Shown piece after piece: positions 1-5,831 of a DNA stretch of 16,002 nucleotides. The notes beneath the pieces are model-generated. The model saw only the letters and a list, made by a program, of their open reading frames with translations, was not told the DNA's origin and ran no database searches. The position numbers and the translations under genes are program-made. The stretch spans positions 1 through 16,002 of the forward strand of contig JBAZQS010000019.1 of the NCBI GenBank assembly GCA_041645075.1. Reading direction: 5' to 3'. Within the stretch, counting starts at the first letter, position 1. Each line of letters starts with the position of its first letter. The DNA is from JBAZQS01 sp041645075. GTDB taxonomy: Bacteria; Patescibacteriota; Patescibacteriia; 2-01-FULL-39-33.

Positions 1-5
1 AACCA

Positions 6-29
6 AAAAACGGCCGAATGGCCGTTTTT
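6..29 (-). terminator. Rho-independent terminator after yqeY
   Basis: A perfect 10-bp inverted repeat (AAAAACGGCC / GGCCGTTTTT) with a 4-base loop lies 11 bases past the yqeY stop. Read on the minus strand the stem ends in a run of six T. Because the stem itself is A/T-flanked it could also work on the plus strand. Confidence 0.85.
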
Positions 30-39
30 GATTCATAAT

Positions 40-489
40 TTATGGTTGGAGCGCTTCTTTGACCAATTTACTCACCACATCACCCGAGGCCCTCCCTTTC
101 GCTTCTTTCATCGCGGCACCCATCACTTTACCAAAGTCCTGCGGACCGGCGGGCTTAAGCGTTTCCACGACTTTTTTAACAATGGCCCGGAGTTCCTCTT
201 CGCTTAATCCCTTCGGCAGATAAGCGCCTAAAATTTCTATCTCTTTTTTGACGCCTTCCACTAAATCAGCTCGTCCGCCGCGTTCAAAATCAACAATGGA
301 ATCATTAAGTTTTTTAACCTCACGACCCAACACCTCCAAAACATCATCTTCAGTAAGCTCTGCCGGCCGTTTGGCGATTTCGGCATTATGAATCGCCGTT
401 TTCGCGTTACGCAGGGTTGATAAAACAAGCCCGTCTTTGGATTTTAAGGCAGTAATCAAATCTGATTCTATTTTTTGGAGTAAAGACAT
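40..489 (-). CDS. yqeY: GatB/YqeY domain protein
   Basis: This encodes 149 residues, the usual length for the YqeY family. The family resembles the C-terminal tRNA-binding tail domain of the amidotransferase subunit GatB; the stand-alone protein has no settled reaction. Visible family features are the helical N-terminal part with LRNAKTAIHNAEIAK (about residues 26-40), the central GAYLPKGLSEEEL segment (about 88-100) and the C-terminal DFGKVMGAAMKEAKGRASG stretch (about 118-136). It follows rpsU on the same strand after 165 bases, an order seen in many bacteria, so the two are probably co-transcribed. The ATG has no Shine-Dalgarno sequence in front of it. A terminator follows the stop. Identification is firm; the cellular role is not known. 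Confidence 0.93.
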   Translation of the reverse strand: MSLLQKIESDLITALKSKDGLVLSTLRNAKTAIHNAEIAKRPAELTEDDVLEVLGREVKKLNDSIVDFERGGRADLVEGVKKEIEILGAYLPKGLSEEELRAIVKKVVETLKPAGPQDFGKVMGAAMKEAKGRASGDVVSKLVKEALQP

Positions 490-494
490 CTTGT

Positions 495-654
495 TACAAT
501 TGACAATTGACCTTTTCCGCCCGAGGCGGATCCGCCTTTGCCCGCCTTAGGCGGACTTTGGCGGAGACAATTGACACAACCCCTCCTCGCCTCCCCTTTA
601 CGAGGGGAGGAATGACGGAGTCGTGGTCAAATGTCAGGTGTCAGGTGTCAAATG
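495..654. repeat. Repeat-filled intergenic spacer
   Basis: No gene is visible between rpsU and yqeY. The spacer is a mosaic. It holds two CAATTGACAATTGAC-like stretches (from about 496 and 567) and alternating CCGCC/GGCGG blocks able to form several hairpins (518-566). A C-rich/G-rich hairpin unit (580-613) follows, of the same type as the one inserted in the dus gene near 15748. A short tandem array of TGTCAGG units lies at 630-652. No promoter for yqeY is evident. Confidence 0.7.
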
Positions 655-900
655 TTATCTGCGGTAGCTTTTCTTAAAATCCTCTTCGCGGAGCTTGCCG
701 GTTTTAATCAAATACTCGCGCTCTTCGCGGATATCGTTCCGGCGCAAAGCCGAGGCGCGCAGTTTATTTTTACTCTGATGTTTCGCGTGAAAACGCACTT
801 TTTTTGCCTGAATAATCCGCCCGCTCTGAAGCAACCGACGATTAAAACGACGGAGCAAACTCTCAAAGGTTTCACCCTTTTTTCTTTTTACTTCTGCCAC
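655..900 (-). CDS. rpsU: Small ribosomal subunit protein bS21
   Basis: This encodes 81 residues, a little longer than the usual 58-71 of bS21. bS21 sits on the 30S platform near the 3' end of 16S rRNA and supports initiation. The family pattern is clear: ETFESLLRRFNRRLLQSGRI (about residues 10-29), then a very basic helix rich in K and R, ending in KKSYRR. The start is GTG. The sequence AAGGAAGGTG lies 7 bases upstream of it, a strong match to the anti-Shine-Dalgarno, and is the only convincing ribosome-binding site in the window. A TTGACT-17-TATTCT promoter lies upstream, leaving a leader of about 40 bases. yqeY follows downstream. Confidence 0.95.
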   Translation of the reverse strand: MAEVKRKKGETFESLLRRFNRRLLQSGRIIQAKKVRFHAKHQSKNKLRASALRRNDIREEREYLIKTGKLREEDFKKSYRR

Positions 901-907
901 AAAAATT

Positions 908-917
908 CACCTTCCTT
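908..917 (-). promoter_or_regulatory. rpsU: Strong Shine-Dalgarno site of rpsU
   Basis: On the minus strand this reads AAGGAAGGTG, with 7 bases to the GTG start. It fixes the GTG as the start and contrasts with the other visible starts in the window, which lack such a site. Confidence 0.8.
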
Positions 918-947
918 TCTTAAAATTGAGTTATTTACTTCTGACTT

Positions 948-976
948 AGAATATCACAATTATAATTGTAAGTCAA
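948..976 (-). promoter_or_regulatory. Promoter of rpsU(-yqeY)
   Basis: The -35 TTGACT (971-976) and -10 TATTCT (948-953) are separated by exactly 17 bases. The spacer contains a perfect 14-bp palindrome (ACAATTATAATTGT, 956-969), which could be an operator or a chance A/T palindrome. Predicted transcription start is near 940. Confidence 0.65.
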
Positions 977-983
977 TATATGT

Positions 984-1233
984 ATATTATGCCAATCGCG
1001 CGAATCGTATGCAAATGCCGCAAATAGTTAAGAGTTCGGTTTCGGTGTGGTTGTGGCCGCCCGTATCGTCAGACGTTGTAGTCAAGGGTTTTTGACGACA
1101 ACCTTAAACCATACCGATACGGGCTGCGACACCTACACCCACAACGAATTATTCATTCGCAGCATTCGCATATCATTTGCGATTCGACACGGCTCACGCC
1201 ATGAGCTTGCCGAATGGTAGATTGGCATTATAT
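984..1233 (-). ncRNA. Candidate structured RNA or long inverted-repeat element
   Basis: About 250 bases fold into one extended structure. The closing stem is 984-997 with 1220-1233 (one mismatch). An inner stem pairs CGAATCG 1001-1007 with 1180-1186, followed by 15 of 18 pairs between 1008-1025 and the arm near 1150-1172. An upper stem joins about 1043-1068 to 1114-1139. The apical hairpin is 1075-1085 with 1092-1102, loop 1086-1091. A side hairpin (GCTCA/TGAGC, about 1192-1206) makes a three-way junction. The three mismatches in the 18-base helix would be G-U pairs in a minus-strand RNA, hinting at that strand. The closing stem touches the hisS stop codon. No known RNA family is recognised. 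A decayed palindromic element is the alternative. Confidence 0.4.
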
Positions 1234-2603
1234 TAACCAAGTTTCTTTTTTAATTCACCGACTATTTTAGTGTAATCAATCACTTCTTGCACCCCGGAAT
1301 CCATATCGCGGATGATAATTGTCCCGTCGGAAACCTCTTTTTGGCCGAGAATAACCGTATAACGGGCGCCGAATTTATTGGCCGATTCCAGCTGGCTTTT
1401 GAGGCCATCGCGGGAAAAATTTTCGGAGACGAGAATTTGGGCGTGGCGCAAATCCTCAAATAATTGCAGACACTTCTTTTTTGCCGGTTCGCCCAAAGCG
1501 GCGACAAAAACATCCGGTTTTCGGGGCGCGGGAACGGCCACGGCGAGTTCCCGGAGACGCGAAATAATGCGCTCAATGCCCATCGCCATGCCGATCGCCG
1601 GCGTCGGCCGACCGCCCAAAATTTCCATCAAGCCGTCAAACCGCCCGCCGCCGCAAAGCGTATTCTGCCCCCGGTCTTCTTCGCCCGGCCAAATCTCAAA
1701 TACCGTCCGCGTATAATAATCCAGGCCGCGCACCAAATAGGGATTTAAAACATAAGCGACGTTCGCGTCATCCAGATATTCCAGCACGCGGGTGAAATGA
1801 TTTTTACAATCATCATCCAGCCAGTCAATAATCTGCGGCGCACCGGGCTTAAGGGCGATACAGCTTTCATTTTTACAATCCAAAATCCGGAGAGGATTTT
1901 TTAGCAACCGCTTCTTGCAGTCCTCGCAAAGCTTTGGCCGGTTGGCGCGGAAATATTCCGTGAGCGCCTCTTTAAACTTCTCGCGGCACTTCGGACAGCC
2001 GATGCTGTTGACCTGTAAAGTAATGTCCCCGAGCCCCAAATCATGAAAAAATCCGACCGCGGCAATCATTAATTGCGCGTCCAGCACCGGATTGGCGTCG
2101 CCAATAATCTCAAACCCGGCCTGATGAAACTCGCGCAACCGTCCGGATTGCGGGCGCTCGTATCTGAAAAACGGGCCAAAATACCAAAGCTTCACCGGTT
2201 GGGGCTGTGAGAGCATGCCGTGCGTAATATAAGCGCGGGCGATAGCCGCCGTCCCCTCGGGACGAAGCGCCACGCGCTCGCCGCCGCGATCCTCAAAAAT
2301 AAACATTTCTTTGTCAACAATATCGGTCTGCTTGCCGACGGCGCGGACAAAAAGATTTACATTTTCCAAAATCGGCGTTTCTATCGCCTCAAAGCCGTGA
2401 GAAATGGCCAGCTCGCGTAATTTGTCCTGAATAAATAACCAGTAAGCGCTGTCAACCGGCAGCACATCTTTAAATCCGCGCAGAAGTTGCACCGCTTCCG
2501 GGGGTTTAACTTTGGGCGCGACGACGGCCGCAACCGGCGCCTTTTTTACCGGTTTAGCGACTTTGATTTTCTTGATTTTTTTGATCTTAGGCATATATAC
2601 CAT
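1233..2603 (-). CDS. hisS: Histidine--tRNA ligase
   Basis: The class II synthetase charges tRNA-His with histidine in the cytosol. Visible motifs are ALRPEGT (residues 112-118), motif 2 FFRYERPQSGRLREFHQ (145-161), the histidine-binding loop LVRGLDYYTRTVFE (290-303), CGGGRFD (317-323) and motif 3 GMAMGIERI (338-346). A C-terminal anticodon-binding domain covers about 363-450. Length is 456 residues, slightly long because of a lysine/alanine/proline-rich N-terminal tail of about 37 residues. The insertion domain has six cysteines in CxxC, CxxC and CxxxxC pairs (203-248), a possible metal site. The first ATG (2601-2603) lies inside a palindrome and has no Shine-Dalgarno, so the ATG three codons later (2592-2594) may be the true start. 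It lies downstream of lepB and may be co-transcribed. Confidence 0.96.
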   Translation of the reverse strand: MVYMPKIKKIKKIKVAKPVKKAPVAAVVAPKVKPPEAVQLLRGFKDVLPVDSAYWLFIQDKLRELAISHGFEAIETPILENVNLFVRAVGKQTDIVDKEMFIFEDRGGERVALRPEGTAAIARAYITHGMLSQPQPVKLWYFGPFFRYERPQSGRLREFHQAGFEIIGDANPVLDAQLMIAAVGFFHDLGLGDITLQVNSIGCPKCREKFKEALTEYFRANRPKLCEDCKKRLLKNPLRILDCKNESCIALKPGAPQIIDWLDDDCKNHFTRVLEYLDDANVAYVLNPYLVRGLDYYTRTVFEIWPGEEDRGQNTLCGGGRFDGLMEILGGRPTPAIGMAMGIERIISRLRELAVAVPAPRKPDVFVAALGEPAKKKCLQLFEDLRHAQILVSENFSRDGLKSQLESANKFGARYTVILGQKEVSDGTIIIRDMDSGVQEVIDYTKIVGELKKKLG

Positions 2604-2692
2604 ACGAAATTACGAAATTTTACGAAAGTACGAAACACGAAAAATTTTTCGTAAATTTCGTAAGTTTCGTATTATTTCGTAATTTCGTATGG
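2600..2692. repeat. 93-bp palindrome built of TACGAAA units
   Basis: The left arm carries about five TACGAAA-like units and the right arm about five TTTCGTA units. Both ends read CCATACG / CGTATGG. The arms meet near 2645. The element fills most of the gap between lepB and hisS and overlaps the first possible hisS start codon. Confidence 0.85.
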
Positions 2693-2712
2693 ATTAGTAA
2701 GTTCGTATGAGT

Positions 2713-3273
2713 TTAAAATTTCTTTATCTTGTCAAACGGCCAGCCGCGGAACCAGACACGGCCGATAATTAATTTTTGGCCCACCGGCCCGAAGATCCGC
2801 GAATCCAAACTGGAATTACGGTTGTCGCCCAGCACAAAATATTCATCGCCGCGGAGCGTGGTTACTTTCTCGCCCGAAGTATAAACATAAGGGCTTAAGT
2901 ATTGCTCTTCATCTAAAACCAGGCCATCAGTATGTTCACCATTATAAACAGTGATTTTTCCGCCGGAAATCTTGACTTTTTCTCCCGGCAAACCGACAAT
3001 CCGCTTGATAAAAATCTGCTTCGGGTCGTTCGGATATTTAAAAACAACGATGTCACCGCGGACCGGGTCTTTAAACCGATAGCTGATTTCGTCAATTATC
3101 AGATAATCTTTGTCAACGAAATTCGGTTCCATTGACGCGCCCTGCACGTAAAACGGCTGGACCAAAAAATAGCGGATGGGAACGATAATCGCCAGCGAAA
3201 TTAAAACCACCTGAACAATTTCGGCGACATATAAGAGGGCGGATTTTAATAGTGATTGTTTTTGCTCGGGCAT
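2713..3273 (-). CDS. lepB: Signal peptidase I
   Basis: This membrane-bound serine protease (family S26) removes signal peptides from exported proteins on the outer face of the membrane. It has 186 residues, typical of the short Gram-positive-like form. One N-terminal membrane segment spans about residues 13-33. The catalytic serine is S47 in QGASMEPNF. The catalytic lysine is K90 in IFIKRIVGLPGE. The conserved box GDNRNSSLDSR is at 149-159. The gene ends 110 bases before hisS, on the same strand. Its ATG at 3271-3273 has no Shine-Dalgarno; the leader is A/T-rich with several TAAAAT-like hexamers and no clear -35. The anchored propeller proteins have uncleaved-looking leaders, so they are not obvious substrates. 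Confidence 0.95.
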   Translation of the reverse strand: MPEQKQSLLKSALLYVAEIVQVVLISLAIIVPIRYFLVQPFYVQGASMEPNFVDKDYLIIDEISYRFKDPVRGDIVVFKYPNDPKQIFIKRIVGLPGEKVKISGGKITVYNGEHTDGLVLDEEQYLSPYVYTSGEKVTTLRGDEYFVLGDNRNSSLDSRIFGPVGQKLIIGRVWFRGWPFDKIKKF

Positions 3274-3334
3274 ATGGTAATTTTAGATTTCAGATTTTAA
3301 ATTTTGGATTATTTTAATGGATGCTATATGAGCT

Positions 3335-3476
3335 CTTCTCGGCTTGCCCGCCTAAATTTGCGCGCTTGGGGATTCGCTCCGATAGCTTTAGCTATCGTGA
3401 GTCCTCGATTTCGATTGGAATCGAAATCGGGAAACCTATGACCTTCTCGGCTTGCCCGCCTAAATTTTGGGCATCT
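3335..3476 (-). repeat. Partial tRNA-Val duplications with an inserted palindrome
   Basis: A 25-bp direct repeat (beginning CTTCTCGGCTTGCC) occurs at 3335-3359 and 3443-3467, and its first 8 bases recur inside tRNA-Val at 3503-3510. The copy at 3437-3450 extends into the tRNA variable loop and T-arm (CCTATGACCTTCTCGG versus CCTGTGACCTTCTCGG in the tRNA). Its T-loop is split by two perfect hairpins, CGATAGCT/AGCTATCG (3380-3397) and GATTTCGATT/AATCGAAATC (3407-3428). Beyond them the T-arm resumes as GGGGATTCG (about 3368-3376). This is a degenerate tRNA 3'-half repeat lying downstream of the real tRNA. Confidence 0.65.
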
Positions 3477-3550
3477 TGGGCACCACAGGATTCGAACCTG
3501 TGACCTTCTCGGTGTAAACGAGACGCTCTAACCAGCTGAGCTAGGTGCCC
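3477..3550 (-). tRNA. tRNA-Val (anticodon TAC)
   Basis: The minus strand gives a complete cloverleaf. The acceptor stem is GGGCACC/GGTGCCC with discriminator A, the D-arm is GCTCAGCTGGTTAGAGC, and the anticodon stem is TCTCG/CGAGA with loop TTTACAC (anticodon TAC). The variable loop is AGGTC and the T-arm ACAGG/CCTGT with loop TTCGAAT. CCA is not encoded (AGA follows the discriminator), so CCA must be added enzymatically. Pieces of this tRNA are repeated on both sides. Confidence 0.97.
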
Positions 3551-3721
3551 AAAACTTTGGCGGGTAAATAAACGAGACGCTCGAATCCCGCAACGACGAG
3601 ACGAGTGAAGCGAGTCCGTCCGGTTGCGAGGACCCCGCAAGCTGCGGGGCCAGCTGCCTGCCCCGATATCACATCGAGGAGCTAACGCTTTAATTTACCT
3701 CAACACAGCGTAATTATTATA

Positions 3722-3750
3722 AGTATAACATAGCCGAAAGATAAAATCAA
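3722..3750 (-). promoter_or_regulatory. Probable promoter of tRNA-Val
   Basis: The minus strand reads TTGATT (3745-3750), 17 bases, TATACT (3722-3727). The predicted start is about 165 bases before the tRNA 5' end. An inverted repeat ATAGCCGA/TCGGCTAT (about 3730-3769) brackets the -35 region. Confidence 0.5.
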
Positions 3751-3775
3751 GTCCACGGCCCTCGGCTATAAACAA

Positions 3776-3800
3776 AATATTCCCGTTTAGCGGGGATATT
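3776..3800 (-). terminator. Probable terminator of the propeller gene cluster
   Basis: A 10-bp stem AATATTCCCG / CGGGGATATT has a 5-base loop and one G-T pair. On the minus strand it is followed by TTTGTTT. It lies about 315 bases past the last propeller gene and immediately before the tRNA-Val promoter. Confidence 0.45.
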
Positions 3801-3887
3801 TTAATGGTGCGTTTATTTGACGAAATCCGAACCTTCTTTGAACGGAACAGACGGCCCCGCAACTGCGGGGCGCCAAACTGAACGCTC

Positions 3888-3998
3888 GGGCGGGCAAAAA
3901 GGCCATCCTTCGTTAAAACTACGAACGAGTAAAAAGGGGGTTGGGGGGAAGTCATCCCTACGGGAGATCTCCCGAAGGGAGAGAATTTTTGCCCGCCC
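3888..3998. mobile_element. MITE-like element with 13-bp terminal inverted repeats
   Basis: Perfect terminal inverted repeats GGGCGGGCAAAAA (3888-3900) and TTTTTGCCCGCCC (3986-3998) bound a 111-bp non-coding segment containing smaller palindromes. No transposase is present. The TTTTTGCCCGCCC motif recurs at 8727-8739, in front of a GGCGGG arm. Mobility is inferred from structure only. Confidence 0.4.
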
Positions 3999-4062
3999 TC
4001 GCTTTTCCGCCGCCGCCGAATTCCGTGCCAGTGAAACTGGCGTACCGCCTTTTAATTATATG

Positions 4063-4101
4063 CTAATGCCCCGCTTTAACGATTAAAATTTTTGTTTTCA
4101 T
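4063..4101 (-). pseudogene. 12-codon remnant of a third MKTKILI gene start
   Basis: Fourteen bases after the stop of the 571-residue propeller gene the minus strand again reads AAATATGAAAACAAAAATTT. This would encode MKTKILIVKAGH and then stop. The first seven residues and the bases just before the ATG match the starts of both propeller genes. It is best read as the surviving 5' end of a deleted or recombined third member of the cluster. Confidence 0.5.
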
Positions 4102-4115
4102 ATTTTTTTGTTACG

Positions 4116-5831
4116 TTATCGAACCTTAGACGTAGCCTTGAATATACCAATTGTTGTACTAAACCAAATATTACCAGCAGGATCAATGTCAATGCTTTGG
4201 GGATCACGGCCAGTACAAATGTAAATCGCTTCTGCTGCTTTATTATTCTCATTAATTTGATAGATTGAATCAGAACCACTCATTGCGTCGCCCTGGTTAG
4301 TCAACACAAAAACTTTATTGTCGGAACTAACCGCAATATCCACCATGCCAGCGATGCGAGGCGAGTCGAGACGCGCAATCTCTTTCAAATTTGATCCGTC
4401 TGCGTCCGCGCGATAGACACGTTGAAAGAAGGGGCCCCGCGAGGCAGAACCCTTGGCTGTAACAATCAGCGCAAGTGAACCATCGGGGGCGATGTCAATG
4501 CGCGCATCATCAACTTTGTATACCTTGGTCCCAAAAGAGTCGCGACTGAAATAAAATGGAAGAAATGTTACCTTGCCTGATTCGTCCGCAGACAGCACCT
4601 CGATTTTTTCGTTGTAATCTGTTGTGACCACATACCAACGATCCTGACCCACGGCAAAACCCCTCAATTCGGTTCCTTGAATATTTATTGGTATTATTGT
4701 AATCAATCCATCAAGGCCAACTTTCACAATGCCCCTGTCAGTAAGAAGATGAAGGCTGTTTTTGCTATCAACATCAGCGGCGAAGATTGTGCCATACTCA
4801 AGATTACGCAAGTCAACACGCTCACCATTGCTATTTATTTTTACCATGCGCTGTTTTAAAACTGGTTCCAGGGCAGGCGTGGCAAAAAACACGCTGCCAT
4901 CGGTGCCGGCAGCAAAGGCAAGACTATTACCAGCATTCGTATAAAGAGGCTTGAGCGCACCAGTCCGAAGATTTAAGGTATAGAAAGTTCCCCGGAAATC
5001 ATGAAAGAAAAGCTCGTCAGCGGTCAAAGCCAGCATATCGCCAAAGCCATACCTTACCTTTAATTGGCTAAGCTCTTTTGTTTTAGGGTCAAATCTTTGC
5101 AAACCGCGACTTAATTCATTGATATACAGCATGCCGTCTGGCGCCACCTCCAACCAAACAGGTTCGTTATTCAATCCCTCGGCAATGGTTTCAACAGCCC
5201 CGCCGGAATCAACGGCGAAAACCTTTTCAAATCCTGCTACATATACTGTGCCATCAATCCCAATTGCGATGTCGGTGATTTGAACAGAATCAGGATTGGG
5301 GAATGGCAAAGAATCAACCATTTTCTCTACCTGGCCATTTTTAAAACGAAAAAGGCTGGCCTGTGAAGTTGCTAAATAGACATTACCCTGCTTATCAGAA
5401 GCCAATGCTTGCGGATAGCGGCCGCCCGGTATCGGTATTCCCGGTATTCTTCCCAAGCTTTCTTCCTGTTTCGTCTGATAATCAAAAATCATTACTTCAC
5501 TATTACTTTTTGCATAAGCAAGGCGACCATCAGGAAGCGCCGCCACAGCCCAGGCATTGATGTCACCAGCCACTACAGTTTCAAATTTATTATCACGAAA
5601 CAAAATGATGCGGTTATTCGCAAAATCCCCAATTGCCATATCGCCATTGGGCAGTAAGGCAAACTGGGCGGGCAAGCCGAAAGCGGTAGGCATAATGAGC
5701 TGAATGTCATAATCCTTGGAATAGATACAATCGGGGGAGATCGTCCTTTTAAAGAAAAATGCCCCGGCGCCCAAAACAACCAGAACAATCAAAACTATTA
5801 AACCAATTAAAATTTTTGTTTTCATTTGCAT
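4116..5831 (-). CDS. Membrane-anchored NHL/Vgb-type beta-propeller protein
   Basis: This encodes 571 residues of unknown function. A short basic start (MQMKTK) leads into one hydrophobic segment (about residues 7-27), with the rest predicted outside the cytoplasm. No lipobox or clear cleavage site is seen. The remainder is a chain of beta-propeller blades with recurring patterns such as LLPNGDMAIGDFANNRIILF, DKQGNVYLATS, IGIDGTVYVAGF, APDGMLYINE, GTDGSVFFAT and DPAGNIWFST. These resemble NHL or streptogramin-lyase-like (Vgb) repeats; about 12-14 blades would fit. No catalytic residues can be assigned, so a binding or scaffold role is likelier. The ATG directly follows the TAA of the upstream propeller gene (a second in-frame ATG is two codons on), so translation is probably coupled. 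Confidence 0.82.
   Translation of the reverse strand: MQMKTKILIGLIVLIVLVVLGAGAFFFKRTISPDCIYSKDYDIQLIMPTAFGLPAQFALLPNGDMAIGDFANNRIILFRDNKFETVVAGDINAWAVAALPDGRLAYAKSNSEVMIFDYQTKQEESLGRIPGIPIPGGRYPQALASDKQGNVYLATSQASLFRFKNGQVEKMVDSLPFPNPDSVQITDIAIGIDGTVYVAGFEKVFAVDSGGAVETIAEGLNNEPVWLEVAPDGMLYINELSRGLQRFDPKTKELSQLKVRYGFGDMLALTADELFFHDFRGTFYTLNLRTGALKPLYTNAGNSLAFAAGTDGSVFFATPALEPVLKQRMVKINSNGERVDLRNLEYGTIFAADVDSKNSLHLLTDRGIVKVGLDGLITIIPINIQGTELRGFAVGQDRWYVVTTDYNEKIEVLSADESGKVTFLPFYFSRDSFGTKVYKVDDARIDIAPDGSLALIVTAKGSASRGPFFQRVYRADADGSNLKEIARLDSPRIAGMVDIAVSSDNKVFVLTNQGDAMSGSDSIYQINENNKAAEAIYICTGRDPQSIDIDPAGNIWFSTTIGIFKATSKVR

Larger units (their letters stand above)
3551..4062. other. Non-coding, repeat-rich spacer upstream of tRNA-Val
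   Basis: No credible gene is seen here. Position 3569-3582 repeats a 14-base piece of the tRNA-Val anticodon arm (tRNA copy at 3515-3528). Hairpins include CCCCGCA/TGCGGGG near 3632 and a similar CCCCGC/GCGGGG near 3855. Others are CGGGAGATCTCCCG at 3961-3974 and GCCAGT/ACTGGC near 4027. A minus-strand promoter, a hairpin terminator and a MITE-like element in this stretch are listed separately. The open frames here look like repeat translation. Confidence 0.7.

Noticed and set aside
626..652. Short tandem TGTCAGG array as a possible CRISPR
   Set aside because: The units are only 7-8 bases with no spacers. It is a simple tandem repeat.
631..1095. Plus-strand open frame of 154 codons opposite rpsU
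   Set aside because: It is antisense to a clear bS21 gene and runs on into the inverted-repeat region. It has no recognisable domain, promoter or ribosome-binding site.
1280..1748. Several open frames of 94-112 codons overlapping hisS
   Set aside because: They are shadows of the hisS coding sequence in other frames. The HisRS motifs account for the whole region.
3392..3640. Minus-strand open frame of 82 codons across tRNA-Val
   Set aside because: It covers the tRNA and its duplicated fragments. Phrases such as LAQLVRASRLHREGHRFESC are well-known false proteins translated from tRNA genes.
3817..4086. Plus-strand open frame of 89 codons upstream of tRNA-Val
   Set aside because: It lies across the MITE-like element and several palindromes. 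The composition is that of translated repeats and no family is recognisable.
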